Assembly (NCBI GenBank): GCA_001430745.1
Contig: KQ482031.1
Coordinates: 112,299-147,280, forward strand
Length of the DNA: 34,982 bases
Direction: 5' to 3'
Source: Auxenochlorella pyrenoidosa
Taxonomy: Eukaryota; Chlorophyta; Trebouxiophyceae; Chlorellales; Chlorellaceae
Shown here: positions 1-9,241 of the stretch, one piece after another
Layout of the letters: each line of letters begins with the position of its first letter
How positions within the stretch are numbered: position 1 is the stretch's first letter
The notes under the pieces: model-generated
The model's database searches: none
What the model was told of the DNA's origin: nothing
Seen by the model: only the letters and a program-made list of their open reading frames with translations
Program-made: the position numbers and the translations under genes

Positions 1-672
1 ACCTGCGGCCGGTAGTTGATGGCCAGGACCACCTCGTCCACCCCCGCCGACTTCAGGGCCTGCAACACAGCAGGTGGGGGCCAGCCACCGCGCTGCCATC
101 ACTCGCGGGCAAGCACAAAATCTAGCAGCGCCAACGGATGGGCGCAACAACGGCGGGCCGCGCTTGGCAGGTCGGTTTACAGCAGAGCACGTCATGGGGG
201 CACCCCGCCCCACCTCAATCTGGTGCACAATCATCGGCCGGTTGGCTGCACAAGGGAAGGAAGGAGCGGGCTGAGCTGAGACACGGCAGGCAGACTCGGG
301 CGTTGGCCCACTCTGCCATGCCTTCAGGCATCCTCTCCCAAATGATAGGGCTGCCCCACCCACCAAAGTCGATGATGGGCTTCGGCACGGTGAGGGTGAG
401 GGGCCGCAGCCGCGTGCCATATCTGCAGGCAGCAGAGGGCGGCAGCAGGTTGGTCGGAACGCTGGCGGTGGGAGCCTGCGGCGACAGCGGCAACAACTAC
501 CAAGGCACTGCTACGGGCCGGCGTCACATTTGCGAGAGTTCCAGGAGCAATTTGGAGCACAATGAGCTTGGCAGCAAGGACCCCGTTGCAACGCAGGGCT
601 CCGGCAGGCATCGGAAACCCACCCGCCCACAAGCACCAGCGCCTTGGGCGCTGGCTTGCTCCCGTCGGACAT
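1..672 (-). CDS. Mannose-1-phosphate guanylyltransferase (GDP-mannose pyrophosphorylase), 5' part
   Basis: This enzyme makes GDP-mannose from mannose-1-phosphate and GTP in the cytosol, feeding protein glycosylation, cell-wall polymers and, in plants, ascorbate. Exons on the minus strand are 672-623, 422-364, 245-214 and 59-1; the gene runs off the left edge. All three introns are GT-AG and the phases close exactly. The start ATG at 672 gives MSDGSKPAPKALVLVGG, and the splice creates the nucleotide-binding signature LVGGYGTRLRPLT followed by VPKPIIDF. The 32-nt third exon gives NRPMIVHQIE and the fourth ALKSAGVDEVVLAINYRPQ. This order matches the family N-terminus (Rossmann-like nucleotidyltransferase, GxGTRLxPLT loop). 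The remainder, including the C-terminal left-handed beta-helix, lies outside the window. The family call is firm. The paralogue type (catalytic GMPPB-like versus regulatory GMPPA-like) is not proven, though an intact GTRLRPLT loop favours the catalytic type. Confidence 0.93.
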
Positions 673-1489
673 CGTGCAAGTGTACTGCGACCGCTGCTCG
701 AGCAAGCGCTTGGCCGTGCCGGTGCTGTTGCTGGTCGGGTGCAGGCCGCTCTGGGGCTGCTTGCTGGATGAAACAGAGGTGATCGGGTGCCAGGAATGCA
801 GTGAAACGAGCGATCGCGCGTCTCGAGATGGTGGAAGTGCACAATGCATGGCGTCCCATGGCGTGTCATTGCGGCAGAGCACGACAGGTGACGGGCATGA
901 ATGTCAACACCACCTCAAAGGTGCGGATGGGGCTGCTTCATGCTGAGGCATAGCCGCGAAATTGGAGTTCTGCGTTTGGCTGATAACTCGTGTATGCCTG
1001 TTTGCGGTTACGGAACCCCTGCCCCGAAGCACATCCCATGGGAGCGGGCAAACTGCAGCTTGTCAAGGCGTGGCACAGCTGCGGAACCAGACGTTTCCGA
1101 AGGATCAGTTAAAAGGGAACCCCGTTAGGAGGTCTACTGTGTGCTGAGTGTCCCACTTCCCAGTCTCCCACAGAGGGCCCGCTCCTGTGCGGCCGCTGCA
1201 GCTCGCACCCGTTCAGCGAGTGCTGGGCGCCAGAACTCCCCAGCAGGGCGCCAGCAGGCATACGCGGCACTGTGAGGAAGTTTCCAAGTGATCTGCATCA
1301 GATCTGAGTAGCAGAAAGAAGGGCCATGGCGGGCGTTGTTGGGCAAGGCAGTAGCGACAGCATGAGCCAGAGAGAGCCCAGAGACAAGAAGCGCAGCAGC
1401 AGTAGGGTGGAAACAGTGCAAGTCATGGGTACAATATGGGCCCATCATGTCAAAAGGCGGTGCCAGCGGCGTTCACATGCCAGGCCAAG
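673..1489. other. Intergenic: upstream of GMP-pyrophosphorylase
   Basis: This stretch should hold the 5' UTR and promoter of the minus-strand guanylyltransferase and the 3' flank of the candidate proline-rich gene. Reading frames here on both strands carry no recognisable motif and I see no RNA gene. No convincing TATA box or repeat was found. Confidence 0.4.
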
Positions 1490-2159
1490 TCACAGAGGGT
1501 GCCGTTTGATGGGGGGAGGCGGCCTGGGTCGTGTGAGCAATGGCGGATGGGGGGGCCTCGGCCTCGGTGGCGGCGGCGAGGGCCGAGGCGGCGGCTTCGG
1601 TGGCGGGGGCCTGGGCGGCAACGGCGGCGGTGACGGTTCAGGGCGCGGCGGCGGGTGCAGGGAGGGTCGTGGTGGGGAAGGGGAGGGCGGTGCTGGTGGG
1701 ACGGACGGTGGCGGTGGCTTGTAAATGCTGGCAGTGGGTGTCAATGGCGATGAGCCAGTGCGAGTTCCGGTGATTGTGGTTGCTTCATGCTGCAGCCGCC
1801 GTTGCCGCTGCCGCTCGGTCATGCGCCTGCTCGGCGGGGAGGACAATGAAGAGGCAGATGGAGCGCGTGTCAGCTGAGCGATTTAAAGAAAGGCGTTTGC
1901 ATACAAAAGAACTCGCCAGAGCTGATGCAGGCAACTCAGGAAAGCCCTGAGCTGTCAAAAGAAGCCTGCAGAGCACACCTGTCCTGGCTGCGGATGTCAC
2001 GGCCACGACCGCCACTGCTCACCTGGCAGCGGCCTGCACCCCCTCGCGGGCTTCGGCTGTGCAGCGGCCCTCCCTCTCTTCTGCTGCACCGAACGGTGCG
2101 CCGAAACCAAATCGGAGGAGCAGGGTGCTGCACAGAGCGAGGAAGGCAAACGCCTTCAT
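1490..2159 (-). CDS. Possible secreted proline-rich (hydroxyproline-rich-like) protein
   Basis: Two exons can be proposed on the minus strand: 2159-2023 and 1826-1490, joined by a 196-nt intron with donor CAG|GTGAGC and acceptor GAGCAG. Phase 2 closes exactly and gives about 157 residues. The first exon begins MKAFAFLALCSTLLLRFGFG, a good eukaryotic signal peptide (short basic start, hydrophobic core, small residues before APFG). The second exon holds about 70 residues dominated by proline with PPSPSPP and PPPP runs, as in algal wall glycoproteins whose prolines are hydroxylated and glycosylated. I see no conserved globular domain such as a pherophorin module. The opposite strand of the same bases reads as a glycine-rich ORF, so the coding strand is not certain. 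The signal peptide is the main reason for choosing the minus strand. Confidence 0.4.
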
Positions 2160-2588
2160 GTTGTCCTGGCTCCCGACGGCACCGCGGGGCACACAACGAC
2201 AGCTCGCTACCATACAGAACACAAGGCGGCGTACGCAACTCGAGCCGCCGTGTGGGTGTCGCCACGCCAGGTCAGCAGCGGGAGGGCACGATGGCGCCGC
2301 AAGGATAGCCAGCTTCTTGTCCCAACCCTCTGTACCATCCACCCTCAGCCTGTGTGGTCCTGATCAATCATATGAGTGGAACTCGATTGACAGCCTTTGA
2401 GGCTCCCAGTTGAGTGGTCAGCAGAACGCAGGCACACGTGCCCCACCTAGTGCCATCCCCTGCCCACACCCGCAGGCGGCGGTCACGACCCTGCCAATCA
2501 CCCTGTTGTGTGAGGCTTACACAGCCTGCTGTGTTAAAAAACTGAACAAAACTGAATAATTTTGGCGAGATGGCACCAAAATGATGCA
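2160..2588. other. Intergenic between two minus-strand genes
   Basis: This contains the 3' flank of the gene ending at 2589, including a TGTAA signal on the minus strand, and presumably the promoter of the proline-rich candidate. No other feature seen. Confidence 0.4.
2517..2521 (-). terminator. TGTAA polyadenylation signal
   Basis: TGTAA on the minus strand, 68 nt past the stop codon at 2589. TGTAA is the common poly(A) signal of chlorophyte nuclear genes. Assigned to the unnamed conserved gene just upstream. Confidence 0.55.
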
Positions 2589-4802
2589 TCAAAGCTCCAC
2601 CTTGATCTGGCTGCCTGCCGAACCGTTGGCCCCGCCACCAAAGCTAAAGCCGGTGCGGCGCGCCCAGGCATGGAACTCCCCATGAGACACGCCGCCCAGA
2701 AACATGCGCATGCCAAGCAGCTCCTCGACCGCAAGCTGCGCATCCGCACGCAACAGCAGCTCGGCGCGGCGCTCGGCCGGCAACCGGGCTACGCGCTGCT
2801 CTGCTGTTGCCATCGCCGCCTGCACCTCCTGTTGCAACCAGTCTCCACGCCCCCTGGCCGCCGGGTCCGCTGCATGCTGGGCGGCTCTGCTGTCACCTTC
2901 GCTGTCAACAGAGAGATCGCCGCTGCCGCTGGCACCCTCACTGCTCCCGCTGCTGCCGCTGCCGCTGTCAGTGTCGCCCACGCCCTCGCAGCGCCGCAGC
3001 AGAGCCGAGTACAGCTCCTTGTCCCCGTCGTTTGCTGTGGCAGCGTACACCCCGTACAGGTGCAGCCGGGGCAGCCCGCCAGGCTGGATGTACCTCTTGT
3101 AGTACCGCAGCTTCCTGGTGGGGGCGCAGGCACGAGAGAGACGCTCAGCAGTGTGGGGCTGGAACCTGGGACTGGGACGAGGCACCCAGGTGTGCACGCC
3201 TGGCTGCGCAGACGCCGGCGTGGCTTCTGCCGCATATGGTTGCTGGGCAGCGCAGCGGTCGGCACCCAGCAGCCTAGCAGCACCTGCTGCCTCGGCAGAG
3301 GCATGTGCGCCGCTGCCGCCCCCCGCATGCACAGCCCCAGGGCCCCACCTCACTTCTTGGTGCCGTCGCTCAGCCCCTTGACGTGCCCCTCAAACACGTT
3401 GGCGACGCTGTAGCCCCGCAGGTAGGCAGCACCCTGCTCCCCCAGCCACAGCCGCCGCAGCGCGAAGCGGATAAACTCCAGCCCATACCTGAGCAAGGCA
3501 GGACCGGAGGGAAACCAGCGTGGGTGCGCAGGTGGCGGCCAAGGGCAGACAGCGACGCACCTGCGCCACACTCATGCGCTGCTCCGCGTCAGCGCGTGAG
3601 GTCGACACGGCAGCTAGTGCGCGCTTTGCCGCCCACACGCCACGCCCCGGCGGGGTGCCCTGGCCGCACACCCTCGCCAGTCCCTCGGCTGCCCTGCCCT
3701 CACCACACGGCACGTGGCGCCCCGCGCTTCTTGTTCCGCGAGCCGAAGTCGTGCACCAGGCAGCTGCGAACGGGAGAGAAAGGTGGCAGCAGGCATGTCC
3801 CGCTTTCAGGTGGAACATGCAGGTACTGGAAGCTGACTGGTCGCCTTCCCTGGGGAGTGCTGCACAGGCCACGATGGCCTCGCCCGATGCCAGGCAGCAG
3901 CACAGCCAGCTGCGGCAGCGGCGGCAGCGGCGGTAGCGAGCCCACACGCGGGGAGCGTGTCCCAAGCAGGCGACCGCGCGCCCCCCTGCCTCACCACTGC
4001 CCCAGCGCCAGCCGCATCAACAGGTCAGCATCCAGGTCGTTCATCAGCTGTTCAAACTGCTGCTGCTCGCAGCGCGTGCTGGGGAGGCGCAGGAACCTGC
4101 AGGCAGGCGCTCCCAGGGGGGAGGGGGAGGGGAACCAGCGGTGTGCCATCGCGCGACTGCGCTGTGTTCTAAGCAGGAAGAGGGGGGCCGGGGCACCGGG
4201 CTGCAACCGCGAGGGAAACCTGCCAGCATGCATGCCGGGGTGGAATGGGAGCGGGGCAGCCGCCGTGCCTGTACGGCAGTCCCAGCTGCTGCAGCCGTGG
4301 GATGGCCTCGATGCCGTTGGTCAGGTTCACGTAGTGGTGGCACTCCGCCAGGGGTGGGAGCTGAATGACCTCCACGCACTGCTCCGGGGGGGTGCAGCAG
4401 GTGGGTTGGCAGCAGGGGGCTGTGCCGTGCAGCGCATGGTCGGCAGGCGGAGCCCCGCATGGTACAGGCTGCAGGCCATTGGTGTGGTTGGCCATCAGCA
4501 CTAGCACGGCACATCTGCAGAGCTCATGTGCTCACCCGGCGGTCGGGAAAGAAAGGCAGCTGCTGCTCTGGCGCCACTGATCCTGCTGCTCCTGCTGGCG
4601 CCGCCGACGCCGCTGCTGCCAATCCATGAGCCCGTACAGGAGCTGCGACGGCGTGCCCATGTGATCTCGCGCTCTTGACATAAAGTTCTAGCTGCGCGCT
4701 GTGGGCAAACAAGCGCTGCTGGCTCTGCCTGCAAGCCGGCTGGCAGCAGAGACTGCCAGATGAGCGTCCCGTTGCTGTGAATGCAATCATGGCCGCAAGC
4801 AT
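2589..4802 (-). CDS. Conserved-looking protein of unknown function, six exons
   Basis: Minus-strand exons are 4802-4536, 4378-4269, 4096-3995, 3763-3704, 3488-3354 and 3114-2589, with phases consistent throughout (about 399 residues). The middle reads as an unbroken globular domain: CVEVIQLPPLAECHHYVNL, TNGIEAIPRLQQLGLPYR, FLRLPSTRCEQQQFEQLM, NDLDADLLMRLALG, CLVHDFGSRNKKRGAPRAV, YGLEFIRFALRRLWLG and KLRYYKRYIQPG. Next come a Ser/Gly/Asp-rich linker and a C-terminal helical stretch ending KVEL. The second intron starts with GC (TACAG|GCACGG), required by frame. The N-terminus is Ala/Arg/Ser-rich and could be an organelle transit peptide. The start at 4802 is a guess; an in-frame ATG at 4925 is the alternative. 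I do not recognise the family with certainty, although this type of sequence is reminiscent of nuclear-encoded plastid proteins shared by plants and algae. No catalytic motif is evident. Confidence 0.75.
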
Positions 4803-5678
4803 AGGTCCAGGCTCGCATGGTAAGCCTGGCACAGACAAACACTGGGCTGCTGCGTGTGCTCTGTCTGCTGAGAACAGCAGGCCAAGGCACGTCTGTCTGC
4901 AGCGCTCACTTTTGGCAGGTTTCACATTGCTGGAAGGCCTTCAGGGTCGCATTATGTAGCAGCCAGTCCTTTGACAGGGTGAGCCGCTCATGCAAAAGCA
5001 TGGGCTGCAGTGAGGGCAACGCCTGTGAGGGTGCTGGCACCACCGGCACCCGTGAGTGTCAATCAAGATGGCCAACCCCTGCCACATGGCCTTTCAAGCA
5101 GTGGCTGCATACAGCTTGTTCGTCCTGCATCTTCCGCGCTTGTGTTGCACTTTCGCTGCCCATGCAGGCCTCACGCTGTGCCTGAGGAGCTGTTTCTGTA
5201 GAAAGGCTGCCATACTAGGCCCATAGTCCTAGCAAAGCCCTGCGAAATGCTGCGTATCAACCTAGCTGGCTAATTATTGCCTGAGTAGTTTCCAGTTGCT
5301 TGCTGACACTTGCGCCATCGTCCGTGGTGCGCAGCAGCATGTGCAGGTGACGAAGAGCACGTACTATGTCAGATGAAACTGTGAAGTACTCACCTTGGTC
5401 GCTAACAAGGCAGCCCTTTTTGTGAATGCGGTCCCTGGCGGCCTGTCAGCTAACACATGCTTGCTCACGGCGGCCGGCAGCAGCCATGTGCTGCGCCAGT
5501 GGCGGCACAGCATGACTTCTGCTGCACCTGTACCGCGCTCATTCCCTGCCTTGCTTATTAAAATAACTGCTGCGGATCTCACGGGCGCTGCCGGGCCAAG
5601 AAATATGCGGCTCTCGGGAGGCAGGCAAGCAGACAGCGCCCGCAACCCCCCGCCTTGCAGCTGCGCTTAACCGCGTCC
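4803..5678. other. Divergent intergenic region
   Basis: This separates a minus-strand gene (start about 4802) from the plus-strand transporter (start 5679) and should hold two promoters and 5' UTRs. It is less GC-rich than its surroundings around 5200-5400. A short inverted repeat (CTAGG...CCTAG) lies near 5215-5230. No RNA gene or credible ORF seen. Confidence 0.4.
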
Positions 5679-8511
5679 ATGTTGCAATCGAAAAAGTGCT
5701 CAGACGCGAACCCGGCCCGATGGTCACTGTGCAGGTCGCCCACCGTCGGTGCCGCCCGGCAGTGCACCACTCTGTGTGCACGCGGCCCCGGCAGTGCTGC
5801 TTCCCGCCCAGCGGGCCTGGAACCAATTGCACTTACAAAATGCAGCAGATTCCAGGAACAGCAGCATGTGGCAGGCCTTGGGCGCTACAGCAGCTCGACA
5901 TGCACACGGCGGCCAGCTGCAGCAGCGGCAGCAGCCACGGTGGCGGCAGCCAGCGCCAGCAGGAGCAGCAGCGGCAGTGGCCCGTGGGCCAGCCTGGCCA
6001 GCCTGGCCAACGCCCTGACCAACTTCTTCCCGGTGTTCGTGCTGGGCGCTGCGGCGCTGGGCCTGGCACGGCCCTCGGCGTACGACTTTTTCAGCCCCGC
6101 AGCCATCACGCCCTCACTGGCTGTCACCATGCTGGGCATGGGCCTGACGCTGACCTTTGAGGTGGGACCACTGCCCACAAAGCCTGGCACGTCAGACCTG
6201 GCATGGCGGGAGGTGCAGGCGGCCGTGTGGCAGATGCACTGCGCTGCTGCGCGCGCTTCGGCTTGCGGAACGAGCGCCATTGCGCCGTGGCGGGCCAGTT
6301 CAAGGGTTGGCCAGGCCCAGCAAGCACCCCTGTTCCTCCCCACCCTGCAGGACTTCAAGCGGGTGCTCACCACGCCCGGCCGCATCTTTGCCGGCTTCGC
6401 CCTGCAATACACAATCATGCCGGCGGCGGCCTTTGCAGTGAGCCGCCTGGCGGGGCTGCCGCTGGCCTTCACCATCGGGTGAGGGCGCGTGGGGGGCGCC
6501 TGGGCACGGCACCGGCAGCGTGTCGTGCACCCCACGGCTGCGATGCGCTCGCAGTCATGTTGCTGCTGGCATGGCAAGAAGCTGCAAGGGTACGTGTCTT
6601 ATTGGCAGGTACGAGCACCGATGCCCGCATTCTTTGGAGGCACCCGCGCCTTGCGGCAGCGCTTGCCCCACCCTCCAGCTGCTGCCTCCCGCCCGCAGGC
6701 TGTGCATCGTGGGCAGCTGCCCGGGCGGCACCGCCAGCAACGTCGTCACATACCTTGCCAGGGCCGATGTGACCCTCAGCGTGGCCATGACCACAGCCAG
6801 CACGGTGAGTGGCCACCACTGGTTGGGGTGCGTCGGCTGCCTGCCTGCACTGGGGAAGGGTCAAAGGTGCCACAGGGGCCGCATCCCTGCTCGACCAGCT
6901 CCGCCCCGGCGCTGTCCACCCCGCCCCCTGCAGCTGGGAGCAGTGGTCTTCACTCCCCTGCTGACCCAGGCGCTGCTGGGCACGCTGGTGCCGGTGGATG
7001 CCATGGCCCTGCTGGTGTCCACGCTGCAGGTGGGCCAAGCCCTTGCGTGCTGCGCCGCGCAATGCACACAGACGGGGACGGCTGGTCCTGGGTGGTGGTG
7101 CGCTGCAGGCAACCATGCCTTGAACGGGGCGCACAAGTGGCACCAGTCCAGCAGGCAAAGCCTGCGCCTTGTTCCGGGCCCGCACCAAGTTGGCATGTGC
7201 GATGGGCTATCACACCCAAACGCCACCTGCCCTCATCCACAGGTGGTGCTGCTGCCGATGGTTATGGGGGCAGCAATCAACAGCGCGTTCCCACAGCAGG
7301 CAAGTGCCAGCTCGCGCAAGCGGGCCCACACGCAACGCGCAACATGCCTGGCCAGGCAGCCTTTCGGACCCAGCACCTGCTGCTGCCGCTGTGTGCACAC
7401 TGCTCCCCCCACGTCCCGCCGCAGGTGGCCGCCCTTGCCCCGCTGAGCGCGCTGTCCGCAGTCGTGCTCATCGCGCTCATCTGCGGCCGCGTGGTGGCAG
7501 AGAACGCGGCGGCGGTGGTGCAGGCGGGGCCGCAGCTGCTGGCCTCGGTGTTTGCCCTGCACGCATGTGAGGAGGGCTTGTGTGCGCGTTCAATGCGCTG
7601 GGCATGCCTGTGCCTTTCGCAGAGCGCGCGTGCGTGCAGTTGCTGCCCTCGCTGCCGCAGCGGCTGCTACATTTGTGACGTCCCTGGCACCGCGTTGCTG
7701 TTCTGAGGCGCCTTGGCTCGTCGCCAGCATCGGCAGCTGCTGCAGGCGTGGACGCGGCCGCGACGGCCCTGCCCGAGCGGTGCAGGGTGCTGGCCGCGCC
7801 CCGCCCGCCCACCCTGCTCCACCTGTACGCACCCGGTGCACCCACGCCCCTGCCCCGCAGGCGGCTTCTTCTTTGGGTATGCCCTCAGCCGGCTGCTGGG
7901 CATCCCTGAGCGGGCCGCCCGCACCAACAGCATTGAGGTGAGGCTGAGGGCGGCGCCGTGCCTTGGCGCGGCAGGGCAGGCATGCGCTGTGTCTGGCCAG
8001 GCCCTTTGGCGCTGGCCGCGCTGCAGCCAAGGGGCCAAGCGGCGTACAGAGCGGTGTTGTCGGGAGCCTTCCTGACTGTGTGTGAGGCCTCAGCTGGGTG
8101 CTGAGCGACTGAGGCTGGGTTTGCCCGCGTGCGCGCCTGCCTGCGCCTGCCCCGCTCGCAGGTGGGCATGCAGAACAGCGCACTGGGCGCGGTGCTGGCC
8201 ACTGCCCACTTCCCCGCGCACCCGCTGGCTGCGGTGCCCTGCGCCATCTCGGGTGCGCGCCGCCCTGCCGGCTCAGGGCTGCGTTTCCCAATGATGGGAT
8301 CAAATGGTCCTTGCCCACGGCCACGCAGACAGCCTCAGGGACGCCTCCTCGTGGTGGCACACTTCCACAGCAGCCTCCCTTGCAAACTCTTCCCCCTGCT
8401 TCCTCTCGCCTTGACGCAGCCTGCATGCACTCGGTGATGGGGTCGATGCTGGCAGCCTTCTGGCGGCGGCAGCCAACTGGCGAGGGGGAGGACGGCATTG
8501 AGACTGACTAA
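5679..8511 (+). CDS. BASS-family (bile acid:Na+ symporter) transporter, plastid type
   Basis: Nine exons, 5679-6161, 6351-6478, 6699-6804, 6934-7029, 7243-7299, 7425-7566, 7861-7937, 8162-8252 and 8420-8511, sum to 1272 nt (423 residues) in frame. The first ~110 residues are Ala/Ser/Arg-rich, as in a chloroplast transit peptide. Then come the family's membrane segments: FFPVFVLGAAALGLARP, the SLAVTMLGMGLTLTFEDF region, PAAAFAVSRLAGLPL, the sodium-site motif GSCPGGTASNVVTYLARAD, LSVAMTTASTLGAVVFTP, VLLPMVMGAAIN, and a C-terminal block with RTNSIEVGMQNSALGAVLA. Plant BASS proteins import pyruvate or export glycolate and keto acids across the inner envelope with sodium; which substrate applies here cannot be read from sequence. 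Intron 5 begins with GC (CAG|GCAAGT). The ATG at 5679 is the first in frame; a nearby TTG is ignored. Confidence 0.93.
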
Positions 8512-9241
8512 ACCGCCAACCCACCCAAGGCTCCAGCTGCTCTCCGACTGAGGAGACTGAGGCTTGCCGCTATAGACGTGCCATGACGGCGGGCACTGAG
8601 GCTGGAACAAAGCTCGACTGCGTTCTGCGTCTTGACCGCATCAACCATGCCATTTTGACCACACTCTGCTCACTGCAAATGCTGAACATGCTTGTCGACG
8701 GCACTCAGGGACGCTGCTCAGGCGTGTAATGTCATGAGCGCGCCAGAAACTGGCGGAGGCTTGCGGGAAGCTGCTGGTGATGCGGCAGTCGCGCTGCGCA
8801 TGCTGAGACAGTCTGTGCTGCTCTTCACGGGCCATGCCTGGCTATCTGCACCATTCGTGTCGATTAATTGCCCCCAATCTCGAGCCTGCAAACAGCTCCG
8901 TGAGTCAGCGTACCCAGAGCCACAGTGCTTGCCGCAGTTCTGCCCTCCGACCCCAGCAAGCAGGCGCGCATGTCTAGCCCGGGCACCTGGACCAGCCCGA
9001 CCCGCAGGGGACATGACAGCGCCTGCTGCATGCCCCGGCGCCTGCGCCCATCTTTTCCCCTCGCTGCTGTGCCGCCGCCGCGTGCGACAGCACGACGCTG
9101 CCGACTGGATTCCCCTGCAGCAAGCCTGCCATTTCACAGAGCCTCAGTGTCTGGACCCACACTTATTTGCCCCGTCACCACCACACCAGTGCCCCCGCCG
9201 ATGCCCCCCTCCCCCGCAGGGCACCCAGGCACCGGCGCAGG
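8512..9241. other. Intergenic between two plus-strand genes
   Basis: This holds the transporter's 3' UTR (TGTAA at 8725) and then the promoter and 5' UTR of the peroxiredoxin. No additional gene is supported; ORFs here are short and lack motifs. Confidence 0.4.
8725..8729 (+). terminator. TGTAA polyadenylation signal of the BASS gene
   Basis: TGTAA on the plus strand, 214 nt past the stop at 8511. This is the chlorophyte poly(A) consensus and the only plus-strand copy nearby. Confidence 0.5.

Noticed and set aside
138..782. Plus-strand ORF of 214 codons at the left edge
   Set aside because: It overlaps the clearly identified minus-strand guanylyltransferase exons and shows no domain.
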